DNA of 64,000 bases, taken from contig CANFLV010000007.1 of NCBI GenBank assembly GCA_947448025.1, forward strand, positions 82,627 to 146,626. Direction: 5' to 3'. The notes beneath the pieces are model-generated. The model saw only the letters and a list, made by a program, of their open reading frames with translations. It ran no database searches and was not told the origin of the DNA. A program made the translations under genes and the position numbers. Origin of the DNA: Oxalobacteraceae bacterium (GTDB lineage Bacteria > Pseudomonadota > Gammaproteobacteria > Burkholderiales > Burkholderiaceae_D). Below are positions 37,750 to 47,437 of the stretch, piece after piece; position 1 is the stretch's first letter, and every line of letters starts with the position of its first letter.

Positions 37750-37914
37750 TTATTTTGAAGCAGAAGCAGATGCCGCAGCCGCTTTGGCTGAGGCCGATGC
37801 TGATGCAGATGCTTTAGCCGAAGCAGATGCCGAAGCCGGTGCAGACATGTGGGAGCCAGCAAATGCAGACGCAACAAACAGGCAAGCACTCAGGGCAGCG
37901 ATCAAGTTTTTCAT
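37750..37914 (-). CDS. Small secreted Ala/Ser-rich protein
   Basis: 54 residues, missing from the track and translated by hand. Signal peptide MKNLIAALSACLFVASAFAG followed by SHMSAPAS and a low-complexity (A-S)n/K tail (SASAKASASASASAKAAAA). The N-terminal 26 residues match the 38152-38343 protein nearly exactly (MKNLIAAL-A-LF---SAFAGSHM-APA), so the two are paralogues. GGAG lies 10 nt before the ATG. Function unknown. Confidence 0.72.
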   Translation of the reverse strand: MKNLIAALSACLFVASAFAGSHMSAPASASASAKASASASASAKAAAASASASK

Positions 37915-38101
37915 TATGCAGTTCTCCAGATTATTGTTATAAGATTTGATGATTCGGTTGAATCATTGACACAAACGTCTGTGTGCGTTGGTGGTTGACA
38001 ACTATTTGATGTTTCATCCAAAAACAAATTCGCCGGGCTCAGGGCGATCAATTTCATCGGAATGCGGGTTTTATTCAAACCGGACAAGATGCGAGAGACG
38101 A

Positions 38102-38130
38102 AAAAAAAGGCAGGTGAACACTGCCTTTTT
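38102..38130 (-). terminator. Terminator of second small secreted protein
   Basis: AAAAAGGCAG-GTGAACA-CTGCCTTTTT, 10-bp stem with T-run on the minus side, 22 nt after the 38152 stop. Confidence 0.85.
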
Positions 38131-38151
38131 GATACTGGGAAGCAAGAATAA

Positions 38152-38343
38152 TTATTTCATTGCTGCAGCAGTTGTTTTCGACTTCTTGGATTTTTTTGCT
38201 TTTTTGGTTTTTTTTGCTTTTGGTGCTTCAGCAGCAGTTGTAGCGCCAGGTGTCAAGACTGGAGCAGGAGCAGCCATGTGGCTACCAGCGAATGCGGAAA
38301 CAGCGAACAGACCAGCAACCAGCGCAGCGATCAGATTTTTCAT
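38152..38343 (-). CDS. Small secreted Ala/Lys-rich protein
   Basis: 63 residues. Signal peptide MKNLIAALVAGLFAVSAFAG, SHMAAPAPVLTPGATTAAEAP, then a strongly basic end KAKKTKKAKKSKKSKTTAAAMK. Paralogous to 37750-37914 but with a Lys-rich, not Ala/Ser-rich, tail. The layout recalls acid-shock (Asr-like) and histone-H1-like small periplasmic proteins, but without homology I can demonstrate. Confidence 0.75.
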   Translation of the reverse strand: MKNLIAALVAGLFAVSAFAGSHMAAPAPVLTPGATTAAEAPKAKKTKKAKKSKKSKTTAAAMK

Positions 38344-38605
38344 TTTTTCAGTCTTTCAAAATAGCATGTTGGGTAAGAGTACGATTCTCGTGAATCACTG
38401 CGAATAACGGTGTCGAACGCCAGTGGTTGACAGCAGACTCTTAAATAAACAAGACATGCCGCAATTCAGCGCTCTAACCTTTTTGATTATACAATTTGCC
38501 GTAAGCGATAAGAAACAATTATCAGAAACTTATTAGCAATAAAGTTTTAATTCATGGTTTGCCAAGCCTGGCCGACTACCCTTGCCGTCTCAAATAGGTT
38601 TGTCG

Positions 38606-39793
38606 ATGCGCTTTGCAATTCATGGTCTAACGTTTTTATTGTCAGCGATCTGCGCTTCGGGCCAGCTGATGGCCGCAGCTTATGTACCCAAGTCAGACGC
38701 GCAAGTGCTCGAACGCCTGCCATTCAAGCCCTCCGATCCGGTCGCCCGCGAGCTCGGCCAACTCCGTTCAGAATTACAGCGCTCACCGCAAAATCGCGAG
38801 CTGGCGGTGCAACTTGCGCGCCGATATTACGACATGGTCGCTGAAGAGGGGGATCCGCGCTATCTTGGCTATGCCCAGGCGGCACTGGCGCCATGGTGGG
38901 AAATGCCAACGCCTCCGACCGACGTGCAAGTCATCCGCGCCAGCCTGCGCCAATTCCAGCATGACTTTGATGGCGCTCTGAGCGACCTCGGTCAAGTCCT
39001 TGAGCGCGAGCCGCAAAATGCGCGTGCGCTTATCCTGCGGGCGATCATACATATTGTCCAGGCGCGTTACGAGCAGGGTCGCAGTGATTGCCGTTCCTTG
39101 CGTGGCGGCGATACTGAGCTACTCAGTCTTGGCTGTGAAGCGGTGATCGACGGCCTCACTGGCAAGGCTACCGCTGCTTATACTGGCTTGAAAGCAGCCT
39201 ATGAAGCGCGACCAGCCGTGTCGACAGATGAAAAACTCTGGATCCAGCTACGACTGGCTGAGCTGTCACAACGGCGAGGGCGGCTCGATTTGGCCGAAAT
39301 TCATTTTAAGAAAGCGTTGGAGCTTGGTGTCAGCGAAACTTTTTTATTGGCGAACTATGCTGATTTGCTACTCGATTTGAAGCGGCCGGCCGAAGTCGTC
39401 GCCTTGCTCAAAGATAAGGTGCGCTCAGATGGCCTTTTGCTGCGCCTGGCCTTTGCCGAGCGTGCGCTGAATCTACCCACTGCTGGGGAGCGGGAAGCGG
39501 CACTCGCCGCTCGCTATGGTGCGGCACAACTGCGCGGCGACACCGTGCATCAGCAAGAGGAAGCGCGCTTCGCCTTACAAGTCCAGCGTGATCCGAAAAA
39601 ATCCTTATGGCTGTCGCAGCAAAACTGGAAAGTCCAGCGTGAGCCGCGCGATGCGCGTGGATTTCTGGAAGCGGCGATCGCTGCGAAAGATCCGCAAGCA
39701 GCGCAGCCCGTGCTGGAATGGCTGGCACAAAGCCACATCGAAGATCCGCTGTTAATCGGCTTGGGTCAGCAATTGAAAGGCGGTGCCAAATGA
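38606..39793 (+). CDS. TPR-repeat exported protein coupled to the HupE-type gene
   Basis: 395 residues. Signal peptide MRFAIHGLTFLLSAICASGQLMA; the mature part is mainly TPR-like helices (RELGQLRSELQRSPQNRELAVQLARRYYDM, FDGALSDLGQVLEREPQNARALILRA, LDLAEIHFKKALELGVSETFLLANYADLLLDL). The stop overlaps the next gene start as ATGA. The pairing with a HupE/UreJ-like protein looks like a conserved two-gene cassette; the function of this pair is not established. ATG 38606 is preferred over the track TTG 38582. Confidence 0.8.
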   Translation: MRFAIHGLTFLLSAICASGQLMAAAYVPKSDAQVLERLPFKPSDPVARELGQLRSELQRSPQNRELAVQLARRYYDMVAEEGDPRYLGYAQAALAPWWEMPTPPTDVQVIRASLRQFQHDFDGALSDLGQVLEREPQNARALILRAIIHIVQARYEQGRSDCRSLRGGDTELLSLGCEAVIDGLTGKATAAYTGLKAAYEARPAVSTDEKLWIQLRLAELSQRRGRLDLAEIHFKKALELGVSETFLLANYADLLLDLKRPAEVVALLKDKVRSDGLLLRLAFAERALNLPTAGEREAALAARYGAAQLRGDTVHQQEEARFALQVQRDPKKSLWLSQQNWKVQREPRDARGFLEAAIAAKDPQAAQPVLEWLAQSHIEDPLLIGLGQQLKGGAK

Positions 39794-40914
39794 AGCGCCT
39801 GCTTTTGCTGGTCGCCAGCCTGCTGATTTTTTCGACTGCGCAGGCGCACAAACCCAGCGACAGTTACCTTAACTTGAGCGTCAACGATAAAGTTGTCACC
39901 GGGCAGTGGGATATTGCTCTGCGCGACCTCGATTTCGCGCTGGGTCTTGATGCGAACGGCGACGCCGAAATTACCTGGGCTGAAGTTAAAGCGAAGCACA
40001 AGGACATCGCCGCCTATGCCTTCGCCCGCTTGCAATTGTCCACCGGCGACAAAGTCTGTCCGGTCGTGGTCACCGAACACCTGATAGACGATCACACCGA
40101 TGGTGCCTATGCCGTCATGCGCTTCAAGGCCGAATGTCCGGAACGCATCGCCAAACTGCAGGCGCGTTACAGCCTGTTCCATGAGATCGATCCGCAACAC
40201 AAAGGTTTGCTGCGCCTGGAGTATCAGGGTGCCTCGAATGCGGCGATTTTCAGCCCGCAAAGCGCGACCCAGGAATTCACACTGGCAGAACCCGACAAGG
40301 TCGGGCAATTCCTCGATTATGGCCGTGAAGGTGTCTGGCACATCTGGATCGGCTTTGACCACATTCTGTTCCTGCTGGCCTTGCTGCTGCCGGCCGTCGT
40401 CGTGCGTGAAGACAAAGCATGGCAAGGCGTCGTTGCTTTCCGTCCGGCTTTTTGGTCGGTCTTGCGGATTGTGACGGCATTCACGCTGGCGCATTCCATC
40501 ACCCTGACACTGGCGACCCTCGGTGTGCTCAGCTTGCCATCACGCTGGGTCGAGTCGACGATCGCCGCATCGGTCGTGATCGCGGCCTTGAATAATGTTT
40601 ATCCGATTTTCCGTGAGCGGCGCTGGATGATGGCCTTCCTGTTCGGCCTGATACATGGCTTTGGTTTTGCGAGCGTGCTGGCCGATCTGGGCTTGCCGCG
40701 CGATGCGCTGATATTGGCGCTGGTCGGTTTCAATCTCGGTGTTGAGACCGGACAACTCGCCATCGTGGCAGCCTTCCTGCCCGTCGCCTTCCTGCTGCGC
40801 CACACGACGTTTTATCGGCGACTGGTTCTCATTGGCGGTTCGCTCCTGATCGCCTTGCTCGCCAGTGTCTGGCTGGCAGAACGCTTGTTCGATCTGAAGT
40901 TATTGACGGTCTGA
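39790..40914 (+). CDS. HupE/UreJ-family exported membrane protein
   Basis: 374 residues. Signal peptide [20 protein letters not shown]; a soluble ~180-residue beta-rich region ([44 protein letters not shown]); then six membrane helices starting at [21 protein letters not shown], the HupE/UreJ_2 signature, with [16 protein letters not shown] later. HupE/UreJ relatives are nickel or related metal/hydrogenase proteins; here no urease or hydrogenase gene is nearby. Convergent 3' end overlaps the RluE-type gene by 15 nt. Confidence 0.82.
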   Translation: MKRLLLLVASLLIFSTAQAHKPSDSYLNLSVNDKVVTGQWDIALRDLDFALGLDANGDAEITWAEVKAKHKDIAAYAFARLQLSTGDKVCPVVVTEHLIDDHTDGAYAVMRFKAECPERIAKLQARYSLFHEIDPQHKGLLRLEYQGASNAAIFSPQSATQEFTLAEPDKVGQFLDYGREGVWHIWIGFDHILFLLALLLPAVVVREDKAWQGVVAFRPAFWSVLRIVTAFTLAHSITLTLATLGVLSLPSRWVESTIAASVVIAALNNVYPIFRERRWMMAFLFGLIHGFGFASVLADLGLPRDALILALVGFNLGVETGQLAIVAAFLPVAFLLRHTTFYRRLVLIGGSLLIALLASVWLAERLFDLKLLTV

Positions 40915-41469
40915 TAAAAAATCAGCCGGCGAAACTTCGCAGAATTCACCCGGCAGCAATGGATGCGCCGCCAGCGTAAAGCCGCCAATGGCGATACGGA
41001 TCAGGCGCAAGGTCGGCAATCCGACTGCCGCCGTCATGCGCCTGACTTGACGGTTTTTTCCTTCGGACAGGGTGATGGCGAGCCAGCTCGTGGGTGCCTT
41101 GGCGCGCTGCCGAATGGGTGGATTGCGTGGCCAGAGCCATGTTGGTTCTTCAATGTGTTTCGCCTCGCATGGGCGGGTGACAAAATCGCCAAGATCGATC
41201 GGGCTGCGCAATTTTTTCAGCGCTGCTGCATCTGGCGTTCCTTCCACCTGAACCAGATAAGTTTTCGGCTGCTTCAGGTCGGGATGGCTAATGTTATGTT
41301 GCAGCCGTCCATCATCCGTCAGCAGCAGCAAGCCTTCGCTGTCGGCATCGAGCCGGCCGGCCGGATAGATATCCGGAATGTGCAGGAAATCCGCCAGCGT
41401 CTGCCGCTCGGGATGAGCCGAAAACTGGCACATGACATTGAAGGGCTTATTGAAAAGTATGAGCGGCAT
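40900..41469 (-). CDS. rluE: 23S rRNA pseudouridine synthase, RluE type
   Basis: 189 residues, RsuA/RluB/E/F family without an S4 domain. Start ATG 41469 ([17 protein letters not shown]). Active site [19 protein letters not shown]-terminal [28 protein letters not shown]. Modifies U2457 of 23S rRNA by homology; specificity versus RluE/RluF not proven. Confidence 0.88.
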   Translation of the reverse strand: MPLILFNKPFNVMCQFSAHPERQTLADFLHIPDIYPAGRLDADSEGLLLLTDDGRLQHNISHPDLKQPKTYLVQVEGTPDAAALKKLRSPIDLGDFVTRPCEAKHIEEPTWLWPRNPPIRQRAKAPTSWLAITLSEGKNRQVRRMTAAVGLPTLRLIRIAIGGFTLAAHPLLPGEFCEVSPADFLSDRQ

Positions 41470-41721
41470 GGTGTGCTGGTCTTGTCGGATGTAAGCGGCG
41501 CGCGCCACGATGCAGGATTGTAATGGTCGCCGCGGCTGTATGCCGCAATTCGGTGATAAAAATGGCTATTTCCAGGGTCGCGGCTATGTCCCAAATGGAT
41601 GGTAACCATTAAAATACTGGTGCATAATGTGAAACAAAGTCTTGTGTCTTATATAAGACTAAAAGGTGCCGGAATATTCGGCCAGAATATTTCCACTCTT
41701 TATCTAAAACCGGAGATGACG

Positions 41722-42975
41722 ATGTATCAACATATTAAAGTGCCCGCCGAAGGCCAGAAAATTACAGTCAATGCGGATTATTCGCTGACTGTTCCGGATT
41801 GCCCGATTATTCCTTATATCGAAGGTGATGGCACGGGTGTTGATATCAGCCCGGTCATGATGAAAGTGGTCGATGCTGCGGTGGCCAAAGCCTATGGCGG
41901 CAAGCGCAAGATCCACTGGATGGAAATTTATGCCGGCGAAAAGTCGACCATGGTATATGGTCCTGACGTCTGGTTGCCTGCAGAGACGCTCGAGGCACTG
42001 AAGGACTACGTCGTGTCCATCAAAGGCCCCTTGACGACGCCAGTTGGCGGCGGTATCCGGTCGCTCAACGTGGCATTGCGTCAGGAACTCGACCTGTACG
42101 TCTGCCTGCGCCCGGTGCGCTATTTCAAGGGCGTGCCGTCGCCTGTGCGCGAGCCGGAAAAGACGAATATGGTGATCTTCCGCGAAAATTCAGAAGATAT
42201 CTATGCCGGTATCGAATGGCAGGAAGGCTCCGACGGCGCCAAGAAATTGATCAATTTCCTGATCAATGAAATGGGCGTCAAGAAAATCCGTTTTCCTGAC
42301 ACATCCGGCATCGGCGTCAAACCGGTCTCACGCGAAGGTACCGAGCGACTGGTGCGCAAGGCGATCCAGTATGCGATCGACAATGAGAAGCCTTCAGTGA
42401 CTATTGTTCATAAGGGCAATATCATGAAGTACACCGAAGGCGGCTTCCGTGACTGGGCCTATGGCCTGGCGCAAAAGGAATTCGGCGCGCAACTGATCGA
42501 TGGCGGACCATGGTGCAAATTCAAGAACCCGAAAACAGGTCGCGACATCGTCATCAAAGACTCAATTGCTGATGCTTTCTTGCAACAAATTCTCTTGCGT
42601 CCCGCTGAATACAGCGTCATTGCCACCTTGAACTTGAACGGTGATTACATCTCCGACGCCTTGGCAGCGCAGGTTGGTGGCATCGGGATTGCGCCAGGTG
42701 CGAACCTGTCGGATTCGATTGCGATGTTCGAGGCGACGCACGGTACAGCCCCGAAATACGCCGGCAAGGATTATGTCAATCCGGGCTCCCTGATCCTGTC
42801 AGCGGAAATGATGTTGCGCCACATGGGCTGGCTCGAAGCGGCCGACCTGATCATCAGCGCCACTGAAAAAGCCATCACCGTCAAGAAGGTCACTTACGAC
42901 TTCGCGCGTTTGATGGAAGGCGCGACCCAGGTTTCTTGTTCGGGCTTTGGCGATGTCATGATCGAAAATATGTAA
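41722..42975 (+). CDS. icd: NADP-dependent isocitrate dehydrogenase
   Basis: 417 residues, homodimeric bacterial type. Oxidative decarboxylation of isocitrate to 2-oxoglutarate in the TCA cycle. Substrate Ser region [27 protein letters not shown] holds the regulatory Ser (AceK site in relatives). Metal/cofactor motifs [54 protein letters not shown] sits directly before ATG 41716, so ATG 41722 ([11 protein letters not shown]) at 6-nt spacing is used; the track N-terminus is spurious. Confidence 0.96.
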   Translation: MYQHIKVPAEGQKITVNADYSLTVPDCPIIPYIEGDGTGVDISPVMMKVVDAAVAKAYGGKRKIHWMEIYAGEKSTMVYGPDVWLPAETLEALKDYVVSIKGPLTTPVGGGIRSLNVALRQELDLYVCLRPVRYFKGVPSPVREPEKTNMVIFRENSEDIYAGIEWQEGSDGAKKLINFLINEMGVKKIRFPDTSGIGVKPVSREGTERLVRKAIQYAIDNEKPSVTIVHKGNIMKYTEGGFRDWAYGLAQKEFGAQLIDGGPWCKFKNPKTGRDIVIKDSIADAFLQQILLRPAEYSVIATLNLNGDYISDALAAQVGGIGIAPGANLSDSIAMFEATHGTAPKYAGKDYVNPGSLILSAEMMLRHMGWLEAADLIISATEKAITVKKVTYDFARLMEGATQVSCSGFGDVMIENM

Positions 42976-43020
42976 CTTGTGGTTGGTGACTTTGCATGTG
43001 CTTGCAAAGTCGAGCAAGGA

Positions 43021-43045
43021 AAAGCCGGAGACGATCCGGCTTTTC
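43021..43045 (+). terminator. Terminator of icd
   Basis: AAAAGCCGG-agacgat-CCGGCTTTT, 46 nt after the icd stop. Confidence 0.85.
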
Positions 43046-43086
43046 GCATTTTTCGAAGCGGAGAAATTGCACGTGGCTCATCAGGA

Positions 43087-43114
43087 CGAAAAAAAACCTC
43101 GTATGAAACGAGGT
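43087..43114 (-). terminator. Terminator of the cold-shock gene
   Basis: Minus-strand ACCTCGT-TTCAT-ACGAGGT followed by eight T, 27 nt past the stop. Confidence 0.88.
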
Positions 43115-43140
43115 CTTTTAAAAGCCATAACCGGTGAAGA

Positions 43141-43347
43141 TTATTGTGGGCTTTGGATGTTTGAAGCTTGCTTGCCTTTAGGGCCTTGCGTGACTTCGAA
43201 CTGGACTTTTTGACCTTCTTTGAGGGTCTTGAAGCCGTTCATCTGGATTGCGGAGAAGTGCGCGAACAAATCTTCGCCGCCGTCATCCGGTGTAATGAAG
43301 CCGAAACCCTTGGAATCGTTGAACCACTTGACTGTACCTGTTGCCAT
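43141..43347 (-). CDS. Cold-shock protein, CspA family
   Basis: 68 residues, one OB-fold. RNP1 as [11 protein letters not shown] and RNP2 as DLFAHFSAI. Binds ssRNA/ssDNA as an RNA chaperone. The start is the ATG giving [17 protein letters not shown] (track version is longer by 10). The 5' leader is long (~120 nt from the predicted TSS), as in cold-shock-regulated csp genes. Confidence 0.93.
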   Translation of the reverse strand: MATGTVKWFNDSKGFGFITPDDGGEDLFAHFSAIQMNGFKTLKEGQKVQFEVTQGPKGKQASNIQSPQ

Positions 43348-43436
43348 AAAAGCGTCTTTCGAAGAATGACTAATCACACGAGCCGTAAAAGCAAGAAGGC
43401 TCGTGAAACGATGCCCCTCCTAAAACTTGCCCACTT

Positions 43437-43474
43437 CATATTGACATGTACTCAATCAACCACTTGTCAATATG
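43437..43474 (-). repeat. Perfect inverted repeat in csp leader
   Basis: CATATTGACA and its exact complement TGTCAATATG, 10-bp arms, 18-nt spacer. Placed right at the predicted 5' end of the csp mRNA (predicted promoter 43479-43507), so it could form a 5' hairpin or an operator. Confidence 0.75.
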
Positions 43475-43478
43475 GCTC

Positions 43479-43507
43479 ATTGTTCCCGCAAAAATTTGTA
43501 AAGTCAA
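43479..43507 (-). promoter_or_regulatory. Promoter of the csp gene
   Basis: Minus-strand TTGACT, 17-nt spacer, AACAAT; predicts a leader of ~125 nt. The gap 43348-43684 contains this, the inverted repeat, and the clpS promoter, no gene. Confidence 0.5.
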
Positions 43508-43650
43508 GATTAAATGTAAAGGCATTGCAACAATATTTTGAGCCCCGGAAACGGGTAACACTTGATTTGAAAGATTTGAGCGCCATCTGCGTACTGTCAA
43601 TAAAGCGCGTAATATCTATCTAAATTGGGAATGTCAATTACACCCGCGCA

Positions 43651-43678
43651 TTGCGCATTGAGTCGGACGCATTAGAAT
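43651..43678 (+). promoter_or_regulatory. Putative clpS promoter, leaderless geometry
   Basis: TTGCGC, 16-nt spacer, TAGAAT; the clpS ATG follows 7 nt after the -10, where transcription should begin. No Shine-Dalgarno precedes the ATG. Confidence 0.5.
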
Positions 43679-43684
43679 AGACGT

Positions 43685-43993
43685 ATGGCAACTAAGCACG
43701 AAAACGGTACTCTGGCTGTAAGGGAAGAGCAGAAGCTCAAGCCCCCGCCTATGTATCAGGTATTTTTACTGAATGACGATTACACGCCGATGGAATTCGT
43801 CGTTGCTGTCATTCAGGAATATTTCAACAAGGATCGGGAGTCTGCGACACAGATCATGCTCAAGGTTCATCGCGATGGCAAAGGAATGTGCGGCGTTTAT
43901 CCCAAGGATATTGCGTCCACTAAAGTAGATCTTGTTTTAACCCATGCCGGCAAGGCGGGGCACCCGCTTCAGTGCATGATGGAGGAAGTATGA
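43685..43993 (+). CDS. clpS: ClpAP adaptor ClpS
   Basis: 102 residues. Delivers N-degron substrates to ClpA. Core region [20 protein letters not shown] and [21 protein letters not shown]; the substrate-binding pocket residues fall in [10 protein letters not shown]. Ends by 4-nt overlap with clpA. Aat and Bpt, the enzymes that make N-degrons, are ~5.5 kb away. Confidence 0.96.
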   Translation: MATKHENGTLAVREEQKLKPPPMYQVFLLNDDYTPMEFVVAVIQEYFNKDRESATQIMLKVHRDGKGMCGVYPKDIASTKVDLVLTHAGKAGHPLQCMMEEV

Positions 43994-46293
43994 TTGCGCA
44001 GGAATTAGAGGTTAGCTTACACATGGCGTTTGTCGAAGCCCGGCAAGCCCGTCACGAATTCATTACCGTCGAGCATTTACTGCTGGCACTGCTGGACAAT
44101 CCGTCGGCTGCCGAGGTTATGCGAGCGTGTGCGGTCAATATTGATGATTTGCGCAAGACTTTGAGCAATTTTGTCAGTGACAACACGCCGACCGTACCCG
44201 GAACCAGTGAAGTCGATACACAGCCTACGCTGGGTTTCCAGCGCGTGATCCAGCGCGCGATCATGCATGTTCAGTCCGCTTCCAATGGCAAGAAGGAAGT
44301 TACGGGCGCAAATGTGCTGGTAGCGATTTTTGGCGAGAAAGATTCGCACGCTGTTTATTACCTGCATCAGCAGGGCGTAACCCGGCTCGACGTCGTCAAT
44401 TTCATTTCGCATGGCGTACGCAAGGATCAGCAGCCGGAGTCGCAGAAATCAGCGGATGGTCCCGAAGACGGCCAGGCCGAAGGTCAGCAAAAAGAAAGTC
44501 CGCTTGACCAGTTCACACAGAATCTGAACAAGATGGCTGCCGAAGGCAAGATCGACCCCTTGATCGGTCGTGATGCTGAAGTCGAGCGCGTGATCCAGAC
44601 CCTGTGCCGTCGCCGCAAGAATAATCCCCTGCTCGTTGGTGAAGCCGGCGTGGGCAAAACGGCCATCGCCGAAGGCCTCGCCTGGCGCATCACGCAGGGT
44701 GATGTCCCGGACATCCTCGCCAATTCCGTCGTGTTTTCACTCGACATGGGCGCATTGTTGGCTGGTACAAAATATCGTGGTGACTTTGAGCAGCGCTTGA
44801 AATCGGTCCTGAAGCAGTTGAAGGACAATCCGAACGGCGTCTTGTTCATCGATGAAATCCATACGATCATCGGTGCCGGCTCGGCCTCGGGCGGCACGCT
44901 CGATGCGTCGAACCTGCTCAAGCCTGCATTGGCCAGCGGTCAACTCAAATGCATCGGTGCGACGACTTTCACAGAATACCGCGGCGTGTTTGAAAAAGAC
45001 CATGCTCTCGCGCGTCGTTTCCAGAAAATTGATGTCAATGAGCCGACCGTCGAACAAACCGTGCAAATCCTGCGCGGCTTGAAGTCGCGCTTTGAAGAGC
45101 ACCATGGGGTTAAATATTCAGCCTCTGCATTGACTTCGGCAGCCGAGCTGGCAGCGCGTTTCATCAACGACCGCCATTTGCCGGACAAGGCCATCGACGT
45201 CATCGACGAAGCGGGCGCGGCGCAACGTATCCTGCCGAAATCGAAGCAGAAAAAGACCATCGGCAAATCCGATATCGAGGACATCATTGCCAAGATCGCG
45301 CGCATCCCGGCGCAGACGGTCAATCAGGATGATCGCAGCAAGCTGCAGACTATAGACCGCGATTTGCGCAATGTCGTTTTTGGCCAGGATCCTGCGATTG
45401 AAGCGCTGGCGTCGGCCATCAAAATGGCACGCGCCGGACTGGGCAAGACCGACAAGCCGATTGGCTCCTTCCTGTTCTCAGGTCCGACGGGTGTCGGCAA
45501 GACCGAGGTCGCCAAGCAGCTGGCCTTCATCATGGGCATCGACCTGATTCGTTTCGACATGTCGGAATACATGGAACGTCATGCGGTCAGCCGCATGATC
45601 GGCGCGCCTCCGGGTTATGTCGGTTTCGACCAGGGAGGATTACTGACCGAAGCGATCACGAAAAAGCCGCATGCCGTGCTGCTGCTCGATGAAATTGAAA
45701 AAGCCCATCCGGACATTTTCAATATCCTCCTGCAAGTCATGGATCATGGCACGCTGACGGACAATAACGGACGCAAGGCCGACTTCCGTAACGTGATCAT
45801 CATCATGACCACGAATGCGGGCGCGGAGAGCTTGCAGAAGCGTTCGATCGGCTTCACCGACAAGAAGGAAGCCGGCGACGAGATGGCCGATATCAAGCGG
45901 ATGTTTACGCCGGAGTTCCGTAACCGGCTTGACGCCATCATCAGCTTCCGTGCGCTCGATGAAGACGTGATCTTGCGCGTGGTCGATAAATTCCTGATGC
46001 AGCTCGAAGAGCAATTGCATGAGAAAAAAGTCGAAGCGGTCTTCACTGATAATCTGCGCAAATTCCTGGCGCGCAAAGGCTTCGATCCGCTCATGGGCGC
46101 GCGGCCAATGTCACGCCTGATCCAGGACATGATCCGCAAGGCGCTGGCAGATGAACTCTTGTTCGGCAAGCTCGTGACCGGCGGTCGTGTCACGGTCGAT
46201 CTCGATGAGAAAGAGCTGATCAAGCTGGATTTCAGCGAGGGCGATGTACCGCCAGCGCCGGCTGCGCCGCAGGAAACGGTGGAAGTCGAATAA
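43990..46293 (+). CDS. clpA: ATP-dependent Clp protease ATP-binding subunit ClpA
   Basis: 767 residues. AAA+ unfoldase that feeds ClpP. N-domain 1-~145; D1 Walker [14 protein letters not shown] (~217); D2 Walker [14 protein letters not shown] (~498); [15 protein letters not shown] Walker B; ClpP-binding loop with SIGFTD (IGF). The track start (43972) is shifted; ATG 43990 overlaps the clpS stop and has GGAGG upstream. ClpP is not in the window. Confidence 0.97.
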   Translation: MIAQELEVSLHMAFVEARQARHEFITVEHLLLALLDNPSAAEVMRACAVNIDDLRKTLSNFVSDNTPTVPGTSEVDTQPTLGFQRVIQRAIMHVQSASNGKKEVTGANVLVAIFGEKDSHAVYYLHQQGVTRLDVVNFISHGVRKDQQPESQKSADGPEDGQAEGQQKESPLDQFTQNLNKMAAEGKIDPLIGRDAEVERVIQTLCRRRKNNPLLVGEAGVGKTAIAEGLAWRITQGDVPDILANSVVFSLDMGALLAGTKYRGDFEQRLKSVLKQLKDNPNGVLFIDEIHTIIGAGSASGGTLDASNLLKPALASGQLKCIGATTFTEYRGVFEKDHALARRFQKIDVNEPTVEQTVQILRGLKSRFEEHHGVKYSASALTSAAELAARFINDRHLPDKAIDVIDEAGAAQRILPKSKQKKTIGKSDIEDIIAKIARIPAQTVNQDDRSKLQTIDRDLRNVVFGQDPAIEALASAIKMARAGLGKTDKPIGSFLFSGPTGVGKTEVAKQLAFIMGIDLIRFDMSEYMERHAVSRMIGAPPGYVGFDQGGLLTEAITKKPHAVLLLDEIEKAHPDIFNILLQVMDHGTLTDNNGRKADFRNVIIIMTTNAGAESLQKRSIGFTDKKEAGDEMADIKRMFTPEFRNRLDAIISFRALDEDVILRVVDKFLMQLEEQLHEKKVEAVFTDNLRKFLARKGFDPLMGARPMSRLIQDMIRKALADELLFGKLVTGGRVTVDLDEKELIKLDFSEGDVPPAPAAPQETVEVE

Positions 46294-46311
46294 GCGTAGG
46301 TAGCAGGACAT

Positions 46312-46344
46312 AAAAAAACCGGACCAAACAGTCCGGTTTTTTTT
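46312..46344. terminator. Terminator of clpA (and tas)
   Basis: AAAAAACCGGAC-caaaca-GTCCGGTTTTTTTT, T-runs on both strands; between convergent clpA and the aldo/keto reductase. Confidence 0.92.
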
Positions 46345-46360
46345 GTCCCTCAATTTCGCA

Positions 46361-47401
46361 TTACTGTCCGGGATTCGTCAACACTGCATGAATCCGGTTT
46401 ACGCCCGCAATGACTTCATCCGACAGCGTCACCGAATACGCATCAATATTTTCCTTGAGCTGATCAAGTCGCGTCGCACCGATAATCGTCGAGGCCACGA
46501 ACCAGCGTGAGTAACACCAGGCCAGCGCCAATTGTGTCGGCGTGAGGCCATTTTCTTCCGCCAGTGCCGCATATTGCTTGGCTGCTTCAACGACGGCAGG
46601 GCGCAGATAGCGCGGGCTCCATGAGGGCGGGAACAAGGTCAGGCGGCCATCCGCATTTGGGTCGCGCAGATACTTGCCTGTCAGCTGACCGAAGGCGAGC
46701 GGGCTGTAGGCGAGCAAGCCGACGTTTTCACGGAAGCAGACTTCATCGAGCGAGGTCTCAAAGCAGCGATTGGCCAGGTGGTAGCAATTCTGGATCGAGA
46801 CGATGCGCGGCAAACCATGCGCTTCCGATTGCTTGATGAATTCCGCGACGCCCCAGGAGCTTTCATTGGATACGCCAATGTGGCGGATCTTGCCTTCTTT
46901 GACCAAGTCGCCCAATGCCGCGAGGGTTTCTTCGATCGGCACAGCCGTGCGTTCAAGTTCAGGATTGAAGGAAGTCTGGCCGAAAATCGGCACATTGCGA
47001 CTGGGCCAGTGCAGCTGGTACAGGTCGATATAATCAGTTTGCAGGCGCTGCAGGCTGGTCTCGATGGCGGCCTTGATGTTGACCGGGTTCAGGTCATTCT
47101 GGCCTGCACGGATCCAGTCCATGCGCGATGGGCCGGCGATTTTCGTCGCCAGTATGATGTCGCTGCGCTTGCCGGATTTTTTCAGCCAGCTGCCGATATG
47201 GCGTTCGGTGGTACCTTGCGTTGCCGCTTTTGGCATGACCGGATACATTTCGGCGGTATCGATAAAATTGATACCGCGTTCGAGCGCGTAATCGAGCTGG
47301 CTATGCGCATCGGCCTCGCTGTTTTGCTCGCCAAAGGTCATGGTGCCGAGGCATACCGCGCTGACCATCAGGTCGCTGGAGCCGAGAGTGTTTTTTTTCA
47401 T
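46361..47401 (-). CDS. tas: NADP(H)-dependent aldo/keto reductase, Tas type
   Basis: 346 residues, TIM barrel. Catalytic tetrad visible: Asp in GINFIDTAEMYPV, Tyr in that motif, Lys in DIILATKIAG, His in YQLHWPSRNVPIFGQ. The longer loop 'RNVPIFGQTSFNPELERTAVPIEETLAALGDLVKEGKIRHIGVSNE' matches Tas, a Tas/YghZ-like enzyme with unclear physiological substrate. Single gene. Confidence 0.88.
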   Translation of the reverse strand: MKKNTLGSSDLMVSAVCLGTMTFGEQNSEADAHSQLDYALERGINFIDTAEMYPVMPKAATQGTTERHIGSWLKKSGKRSDIILATKIAGPSRMDWIRAGQNDLNPVNIKAAIETSLQRLQTDYIDLYQLHWPSRNVPIFGQTSFNPELERTAVPIEETLAALGDLVKEGKIRHIGVSNESSWGVAEFIKQSEAHGLPRIVSIQNCYHLANRCFETSLDEVCFRENVGLLAYSPLAFGQLTGKYLRDPNADGRLTLFPPSWSPRYLRPAVVEAAKQYAALAEENGLTPTQLALAWCYSRWFVASTIIGATRLDQLKENIDAYSVTLSDEVIAGVNRIHAVLTNPGQ

Positions 47402-47437
47402 GGAGTCCCGATGGATTTAAATTGACGAAACAGCACT

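Noticed and set aside
37750-38343. CRISPR or tandem DNA repeat
   Set aside because: The repetition comes from Ala/Ser and Lys codons within signal-peptide proteins, without spacer structure.
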